Positions 18,139 to 23,104 of a stretch of 23,104 nucleotides of DNA are shown piece by piece (positions within the stretch are counted from its first letter, which is position 1; the number at the start of each line of letters is the position of its first letter). Both the position numbers and the translations under genes were made by a program. A model generated the notes under the pieces. It saw nothing but the letters and a program-made list of their open reading frames with translations. It was not told the origin of the DNA and did no database searches. Source of the stretch: J061 sp003695725 [NCBI: Candidatus Schekmanbacteria bacterium] (lineage in GTDB: Bacteria; Schekmanbacteria; GWA2-38-11); NCBI GenBank assembly GCA_003695725.1, contig RFHX01000220.1:1-23104 (forward strand), read 5' to 3'.

Positions 18139-19125
18139 ATGGATATAGATGTATCAGAAATCAATAAAGCAGTTGAAGACAAACAAGGTATCGTTTCAGC
18201 GATTAAAGAAGAAATTGGGAATGCTGTAATAGGCCAGAAGTATATGGTTGATAGGACGCTCATTGCTCTTCTTTGTGAAGGCCATATACTCATTGAGGGA
18301 GTGCCGGGTTTGGCCAAAACAACTATGGTCAAAGTTTTTGCTCAATGTCTTGATTTTACTTTTCAGAGAATACAATTTACGCCCGACCTTTTGCCTGCTG
18401 ATTTAATAGGGACACAGATATATCATCAGAAGGATGGCAATTTTACAGTTAGGAAAGGACCTATTTTTACAAACATTCTTTTGGCTGATGAAATTAATAG
18501 AGCGCCTGCAAAAGTCCAAAGTGCTTTGCTTGAGGCAATGCAGGAGAATCAAGTTACAATTGGAGACGAATCCTTCAAACTTGAAAATCCTTTTATCGTC
18601 CTTGCAACACAAAATCCAATCGAACAAGAAGGCACTTATCCTTTACCTGAGGCACAAGTCGACAGATTTATTATGAAACTTAAAATTTCTTATCCTTCGC
18701 AGGAGGAGGAAAAGAGAATTGTTAAAGAAATTGGGAAGATAAGGACATATGTGCCTAAAAAAGTTGCAGGACACAATGAAATCGAGGAACTAAAAAAATT
18801 AGTTGAAAAGGTTTATGTAGATGAAAAAATTTATGATTACATTTTGAATATTGTGTTTGCAACTCGCAATCCTGCTTCTTTTGGAATAAATGTAAAAGAT
18901 TTCATAATGTATGGTGCTTCACCTCGTGCATCTATTTATTTAATGAGTTGTGCGAGAGCAAATGCCTTTCTTGAAGGTCGTGGATATGTTGTCCCTGATG
19001 ATGTAAAAGCTGTTTGTTTTGATGTTTTAAGGCATAGAATTATTTTGTCTTATGAAGCGGAAGCGGAAGAGATTACAAGCGATGATATAATTGAGAGAAT
19101 TTTAAAGCAGATTCCTGTTCCATAG
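18139..19125 (+). CDS. MoxR family AAA+ ATPase
   Basis: MoxR ATPases are chaperone-like AAA+ proteins that work with von Willebrand A (vWA) domain partners encoded beside them. The 328-residue protein has Walker A GVPGLAKTTMV near residues 54-64, FTPDLLPADLIG, Walker B LLADEINRAPAKVQSALLEA near 114-133, and sensor 1 LATQNPIEQEGTYPLPEAQ near 155-173, with the MoxR-type lid domain at the C-terminus (ASPRASIYLM). AGGGGA lies 6 bases before the ATG. It opens an operon with DUF58, BatD-like, BatA and BatB proteins, typical of the aerotolerance/Bat class of MoxR loci. Confidence 0.96.
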   Translation: MDIDVSEINKAVEDKQGIVSAIKEEIGNAVIGQKYMVDRTLIALLCEGHILIEGVPGLAKTTMVKVFAQCLDFTFQRIQFTPDLLPADLIGTQIYHQKDGNFTVRKGPIFTNILLADEINRAPAKVQSALLEAMQENQVTIGDESFKLENPFIVLATQNPIEQEGTYPLPEAQVDRFIMKLKISYPSQEEEKRIVKEIGKIRTYVPKKVAGHNEIEELKKLVEKVYVDEKIYDYILNIVFATRNPASFGINVKDFIMYGASPRASIYLMSCARANAFLEGRGYVVPDDVKAVCFDVLRHRIILSYEAEAEEITSDDIIERILKQIPVP

Positions 19126-19135
19126 GGAAAAAATT

Positions 19136-20011
19136 TTGATTGACAGTAATACATTAAAAAAAATCAATCGCATCCATTTCAAAGTAAAGAAGTCTGTAAA
19201 CTCTATAATGTTTGGACATTACAAATCTGCCTTTCACGGAAAAGGAATAGAGTTTACGCAAGTGAGAGAGTATGTGCCGGGGGATGATATACGACTGATT
19301 GACTGGAATGTATCAGCTCGAGTGGGAAACATACATATTAAAGAGTTTCAAGAAGAGAGAGAGCTCAATCTATTGCTTGCAGTAGACCTTTCAGCATCAG
19401 GAAGCTTTGGAAGTGGAATTCAATTGAAGAGAGAAATTGCCGCCGAGATAGCAGCTCTTTTTGCATATCTTGCAATTAGAAGCAACGATAGAATTGGATT
19501 GATGATATTTACAAATGAAGTGGAGCTTTTTATTCCTCCAAAAAAGGGTCCGGTGAATGTTTGGAGAATTGTCAGGGAGGTTTTAAGTTTGGAGCCGAAA
19601 AACAGCGGTACAGATATGGGTTCTGCTTTGAATTTTTTAAATAGAGCTTTGAAGAGAAGGACAATTTGCTTTTTGATTTCAGATTTTATGTGTGAAGATT
19701 TTGAGAAAGAGTTAAAACTTTCGAGCAAAAAACATGAAATAGTTGCAGTTTCTGTAAGAGATAGAAGGGAATTTGAGATACCAAATATAGATTTTGCTTA
19801 TTTTGAAGATGCCGAGACGGGGGAAACGGTTGTTGTTAATACAAGAGATAGGGAATTTCGTGATTATATGAAGAACAAAGCTGAAAAATTATATAGAGAA
19901 AAACTAACACTTTTTTCCAAGAATAATATTGACTGCATTGAAGTATGGACTGACAAACCATATATCTACCCTGTTTTAAATTATTTCAAAAGTAAGGAAA
20001 AAAAGAGGTAA
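19136..20011 (+). CDS. DUF58 domain protein (vWA-like, MoxR-associated)
   Basis: This 291-residue cytoplasmic protein carries the DUF58 signature: SAFHGKGIEFTQVREY followed by VPGDDIRLIDWNVSAR (about residues 35-66). A vWA-like domain follows, with a possible metal site (AVDLSASGSFG, about 83-93) and the FLISDF motif. DUF58 proteins are nearly always encoded directly after moxR and are presumed partners or substrates of the ATPase; the molecular role is not established. The start is TTG at 19136, chosen because AGGGA lies at 19124-19128 with a 7-base spacer and the family-conserved region begins only a few residues later. It follows moxR by 10 bases. Confidence 0.92.
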   Translation: MIDSNTLKKINRIHFKVKKSVNSIMFGHYKSAFHGKGIEFTQVREYVPGDDIRLIDWNVSARVGNIHIKEFQEERELNLLLAVDLSASGSFGSGIQLKREIAAEIAALFAYLAIRSNDRIGLMIFTNEVELFIPPKKGPVNVWRIVREVLSLEPKNSGTDMGSALNFLNRALKRRTICFLISDFMCEDFEKELKLSSKKHEIVAVSVRDRREFEIPNIDFAYFEDAETGETVVVNTRDREFRDYMKNKAEKLYREKLTLFSKNNIDCIEVWTDKPYIYPVLNYFKSKEKKR

Positions 20012-20031
20012 AAGGCTTAACTAATTATCTC

Positions 20032-21045
20032 ATGGAATCTTATTTTCTAAAAAAAAAGGAAATTATTCTTTTCTTTCTCATAGCCATTATTTTATCGCCA
20101 ATATGTTCATGTAAAAAAAAGGTAGAGTTTCCCGTCAGTAAATCGCCTAAAATTGAGAAATCAAAGATTTATGCAGAAAGCTATCTCACCAAGACCAGGG
20201 CATATGTGGGTGAAAGAGTCAGACTCTATTTAAATGTTTGGCATCCTGAAGAGGTCAATTTGGATGTGACAGATAAAATCTACGAAATGAAAGGGATGGA
20301 GATTATTGATGTAGGGGAATTTAATAAAATTACTCTGGAGGGAATTGAAAGAACGACAAAGTGGTATGATTTAAAAGCTAATGCCGAAGGCATCTATATA
20401 ATTCCTTCATTTACGATTAGTTATGAATTAGGAGGCAAATTTAATGTGTTGGATACAGGACAACTATATATTGAAATAACAAATAAGGAAGGGGGATTTA
20501 TTCCCACTGAAAGCATTCGGGGAATTAAGCCGCCATATAAACCCAAGGTAAGCACTAATTATCTTGGAGCAGCAGTTATTTCATTATTTATGATTCTATC
20601 ACTTTTTCTTCTTATCTTCTATTTCAAGCCATTTAAAAAAGAGGAATTTAATTTAGCTGAAGAAGAAATTGTTTATGCCCATAAAATAGCTTTGAGTGAA
20701 TTTAATAGAATTAAAAAAGATTTGGAAGAAAAGAATATTTCAGCAAAAGAATTTTGCTTTGAACTTTCGTCGATTTTGAAAAATTATATAGTCGAAAGGT
20801 GGGAAATGGAAACTGTGCAGATGACTTCTTACGAGCTTATGGGAAAACTCAAGAAACTTGAAAAAATCGATACCAATCACTTGAAGAAAGCCTATCATAT
20901 AATTTCTGTAATTGAATTGATGAAATTTGCATCGATGAATCTTAAGAGTGAATGGATTAAAGATATAGAAAGGGAGTTTCTTGAATTTATAGATGAAACA
21001 AAACAAATGAGTCCGGAGGATATAGGTGTTACAGCTGAGATTTGA
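20032..21045 (+). CDS. BatD-like membrane-anchored lipoprotein of the bat operon
   Basis: I do not recognise a named family with certainty. The 337-residue protein has an N-terminal signal with a plausible lipobox (PICSC, Cys27). A predicted extracytoplasmic beta-rich domain follows (about 28-170, with YVGERVRLYLNVWHPEEV), then one strong membrane helix (about 175-197), and a helical, charged cytoplasmic region (about 200-337, with FCFELSSILKNYIVERW). The same layout and operon position, between the DUF58 protein and BatA, is typical of small BatD- or DUF4381-like proteins. A part in presenting or regulating the vWA complex at the membrane is inferred from context. The ribosome binding site before the ATG is weak. 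It overlaps batA by 20 bases. Confidence 0.7.
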   Translation: MESYFLKKKEIILFFLIAIILSPICSCKKKVEFPVSKSPKIEKSKIYAESYLTKTRAYVGERVRLYLNVWHPEEVNLDVTDKIYEMKGMEIIDVGEFNKITLEGIERTTKWYDLKANAEGIYIIPSFTISYELGGKFNVLDTGQLYIEITNKEGGFIPTESIRGIKPPYKPKVSTNYLGAAVISLFMILSLFLLIFYFKPFKKEEFNLAEEEIVYAHKIALSEFNRIKKDLEEKNISAKEFCFELSSILKNYIVERWEMETVQMTSYELMGKLKKLEKIDTNHLKKAYHIISVIELMKFASMNLKSEWIKDIEREFLEFIDETKQMSPEDIGVTAEI

Positions 21046-22027
21046 AACGCCACTTTTTTTCTTACTTTTACTGCTTATCCCAATAATGTATTGGTTTGGA
21101 AGACTTTGGGATAAGAAACCAAGAATAACAGTTCCTTCAGTTGAGATTTTAAAGGAAAAAGAAGTCAATCCTTATTTCATCCCAAAAAATATGAAATTTA
21201 TTTTGAGGTCTCTGGTGCTGATTTTTTTGATTATATCTGCTTCTGGTCCTCAAATTGGAAGATATGTAAAGGAAACAACTACAAAGGGCATTGATATTAT
21301 TCTTGCTATTGATACATCCAGAAGCATGAATGCAATGGATTTTAGCATAGGTGGAAGCAAAGTTACCCGGCTTGAGGCAGTAAAAAGGGTTGTCCGTGAT
21401 TTTGTTGAAGAAAGGAATGGTGACAGAATTGGAATGGTTGTTTTTGGAGAAGAAGCTTTTACGCAATGTCCATTGACGATTGATTATGGAATGCTTCTCT
21501 ATTATCTTGAAAAACTGAAAGTTGGTATTGCAGGTGATGCAACTTCTATTGGAACGGCAATTGCTCTTGCCGTAAAAAAACTGAAAGATTCTCAGAGTCA
21601 GTCAAAAGTTATAATCCTTTTAACGGATGGAAGAAACAACTCGGGAAGGACAACGCCTCTAATGGCCGCCGAGATTGCTTCGCTATTCGGTATTAGAGTT
21701 TATACAATAGGTGTTGGAGGCAAGGGGAAAGCTCCTTTTTTAATAGATGACTTAGGAGGGAAAACTCTCGTTTTTCGCGAAGTCGATCTTGATGAAGATA
21801 CACTAAAAAAAATTTCCGGAATTACCAATGCCGTTTACTTTAATGCAAAGAAAACTGCTATGCTTTCTGATGTTTTTAAAGAGATTAATTCCATAGAAAA
21901 GGTTGATATTAAAGTGAAGAAATACTTCAATGGAAGAGAAATATATCACTATTTTCTTCTATGTGCACTTGTTCTTTTTTTAGTGGAAATTATTTTGATG
22001 AATACTTTATTTAAAGAAATACCATAG
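21026..22027 (+). CDS. batA: BatA: membrane-anchored von Willebrand factor A protein
   Basis: This 333-residue inner-membrane protein has two N-terminal membrane helices (about 8-24 and 57-75), a vWA domain and a C-terminal helix (about 308-328). The metal-ion-dependent adhesion site is intact: AIDTSRSM near residues 92-99, the threonine in CPLTIDY, and LTDGRNNSG. This is the BatA layout of the Bacteroides aerotolerance family, implicated elsewhere in stress tolerance and envelope integrity. The start is GTG at 21026, with GGAGGA at 21015-21020 and a 5-base spacer, inside the preceding gene (20-base overlap). It probably interacts with BatB and is handled by the MoxR ATPase. Confidence 0.93.
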   Translation: MLQLRFETPLFFLLLLLIPIMYWFGRLWDKKPRITVPSVEILKEKEVNPYFIPKNMKFILRSLVLIFLIISASGPQIGRYVKETTTKGIDIILAIDTSRSMNAMDFSIGGSKVTRLEAVKRVVRDFVEERNGDRIGMVVFGEEAFTQCPLTIDYGMLLYYLEKLKVGIAGDATSIGTAIALAVKKLKDSQSQSKVIILLTDGRNNSGRTTPLMAAEIASLFGIRVYTIGVGGKGKAPFLIDDLGGKTLVFREVDLDEDTLKKISGITNAVYFNAKKTAMLSDVFKEINSIEKVDIKVKKYFNGREIYHYFLLCALVLFLVEIILMNTLFKEIP

Positions 22028-22035
22028 GGAAGGAT

Positions 22036-23104
22036 ATGAGATTTTTTAGCGTCAAATATTTTTGGATTTTATTGATTTTACCACTTATTATTGTTTTTTT
22101 TATCTATGCTTATAAGGATGTAAGAAAAAAATTAAAATTATTTTATGGAGATTTATATGAAAGGTTGATACCAAAAAATACATTTCCTCTTTTGCGTTTG
22201 AGAATAGTTGTTTCACTATTAGTAATAGTTTTTATTATTTTTGCCCTTGCCCGGCCCCAACTTGGCTATAAGTGGATTGATAGGGGCAACATTAATTCTG
22301 ATGTCATCTTAGCTCTCGATATGTCAACAAGTATGCTTGCAGAAGATGTCTATCCCAATCGTCTCGAATATGCAAAAAGGGAAATACTCGATTTCCTTTC
22401 TGTTGTTTCAGGTGATAGGGTTGGATTGATAGTTTTTGCCGGATATCCTTATTTGGTTTGTCCCTTGACAACTGATTATGCATCTTTGAGATCTTATGTA
22501 AACGATATAGACATAAATATGCTTTCCTCTGTGGGCACAGCTTTCGATAAAATGATAATGAAGGCGGCAGATTCATTCGACCTTGAAAGCACAGCTTCCA
22601 AAACCCTTATAATTTTTTCTGATGGAGAAGACCATTCACAAAATGCGCTTTCTGTTGCTAGTGATGTGGCAAAGTATGGAATAAAGATTTGTTCAATTCC
22701 CATAGGAAGTGAAAAGGGAGCACTCATTCCCATTGAGAAAGGAACGTTTAAAAAAGATAAAAATGGCGAAGCCGTAGTTACAAAAGTAAACATTAATATC
22801 CTTGAAGATATTGCAGATGTTTCCGGAGGAGTCGTTGAAATCCCTTCTAATGAAAATTTTGATATGCAAAGATTTTATACGGAAGTGGTTAGAGGAGAGG
22901 ATATAGGTACCAAATTTTTTGTATCAAAAGTTAGAATTTGGAATGAAAGATATAGATGGTTTTTATTGCCAGCAATAATTTTGCTTTTTATTGAATTTTT
23001 CTTTGATGGCTTAGTAAATTTCTTTTTTAGAGATAAAAACAAAATTTTTCTTCTATTCCTTTTGTTGATATTTTTTACCCCTTCTTTTGGAAACTGTGCT
23101 GACA
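22036..23104 (+). CDS. batB: BatB: membrane-anchored vWA protein, possibly fused to a BatC-like TPR part (3'-partial)
   Basis: 356 codons are visible before the window ends. The protein has two N-terminal membrane helices (about 9-26 and 54-71, the latter ending ALARPQLGYKW), a vWA domain with an intact metal site (LALDMSTSML near residue 95, PLTTDY, FSDGEDHS), and a C-terminal helix (WFLLPAIILLFIEFFF). Unlike a normal BatB it does not stop there. After RDKNK comes a second hydrophobic segment, FLLFLLLIFFTPSFGNCAD, that resembles a signal or membrane anchor, and the frame is still open at the edge. A BatB-BatC (TPR) fusion is the likeliest explanation. ATG 22036 is preceded by AGGGA with a 5-base spacer, 8 bases after batA. 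Confidence 0.9.
   Translation, partial: MRFFSVKYFWILLILPLIIVFFIYAYKDVRKKLKLFYGDLYERLIPKNTFPLLRLRIVVSLLVIVFIIFALARPQLGYKWIDRGNINSDVILALDMSTSMLAEDVYPNRLEYAKREILDFLSVVSGDRVGLIVFAGYPYLVCPLTTDYASLRSYVNDIDINMLSSVGTAFDKMIMKAADSFDLESTASKTLIIFSDGEDHSQNALSVASDVAKYGIKICSIPIGSEKGALIPIEKGTFKKDKNGEAVVTKVNINILEDIADVSGGVVEIPSNENFDMQRFYTEVVRGEDIGTKFFVSKVRIWNERYRWFLLPAIILLFIEFFFDGLVNFFFRDKNKIFLLFLLLIFFTPSFGNCAD

Overview
The window is an AT-rich (my estimate is mid-30s % GC), gene-dense stretch of bacterial chromosome. I see no mobile elements, CRISPR arrays, tRNA or rRNA genes. The gene set (Tat translocon, CIRCE-controlled groESL, an LpoA-like lipoprotein, Bat/MoxR proteins, signal peptidase II) suggests a diderm bacterium. 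PyrR together with the PyrK/PyrD (class 1B) dihydroorotate dehydrogenase is best known from Firmicutes but also occurs in several uncultured and deltaproteobacterial-like phyla. A lineage such as Candidatus Schekmanbacteria or a relative is only a guess. No marker in the window fixes the phylum.

Region 1 (1-8146, minus strand) is a pyrimidine biosynthesis operon read right to left: pyrR, pyrB, pyrC, pyrK, pyrD, lspA, carB. The first six genes overlap by a few bases each and look translationally coupled. lspA sits inside the operon. carB follows after 112 bp and runs off the left edge, lacking about its last 65 residues. carA and pyrE/pyrF are not in the window. PyrB, PyrC and PyrK/PyrD supply steps 2 to 4 of UMP synthesis, CarB is the synthetase half of step 1, and PyrR is the likely UMP/PRPP-responsive regulator.

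Region 2 (8204-12720, plus strand) starts from a divergent promoter region. It encodes an LpoA-like lipoprotein (superhelical repeats plus a periplasmic-binding-protein fold), an overlapping DUF1015 protein, and LarC of nickel-pincer cofactor synthesis.

Region 3 (12725-15608, minus strand) converges on larC with 4 bp between the stops. In transcription order it holds a TatA/TatB-type protein, TatC, and a TPR lipoprotein ending in a LysM domain.

Region 4 (15609-17990) is a 370-bp divergent intergenic stretch with a candidate tat promoter and a groESL promoter overlapping a perfect CIRCE operator. groES, groEL and a strong intrinsic terminator follow.

Region 5 (18139 to the right edge, plus strand) is a MoxR/Bat (aerotolerance-type) operon: MoxR AAA+ ATPase, DUF58 protein, a BatD-like membrane lipoprotein, BatA, and a BatB whose open reading frame continues past its usual C-terminal membrane helix into a second signal-like helix before the window ends, suggesting a BatB-BatC-type fusion. 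Several genes start with GTG or TTG behind good ribosome binding sites (carB, pyrC, DUF58, batA), and pyrD starts with GTG behind a weak one.
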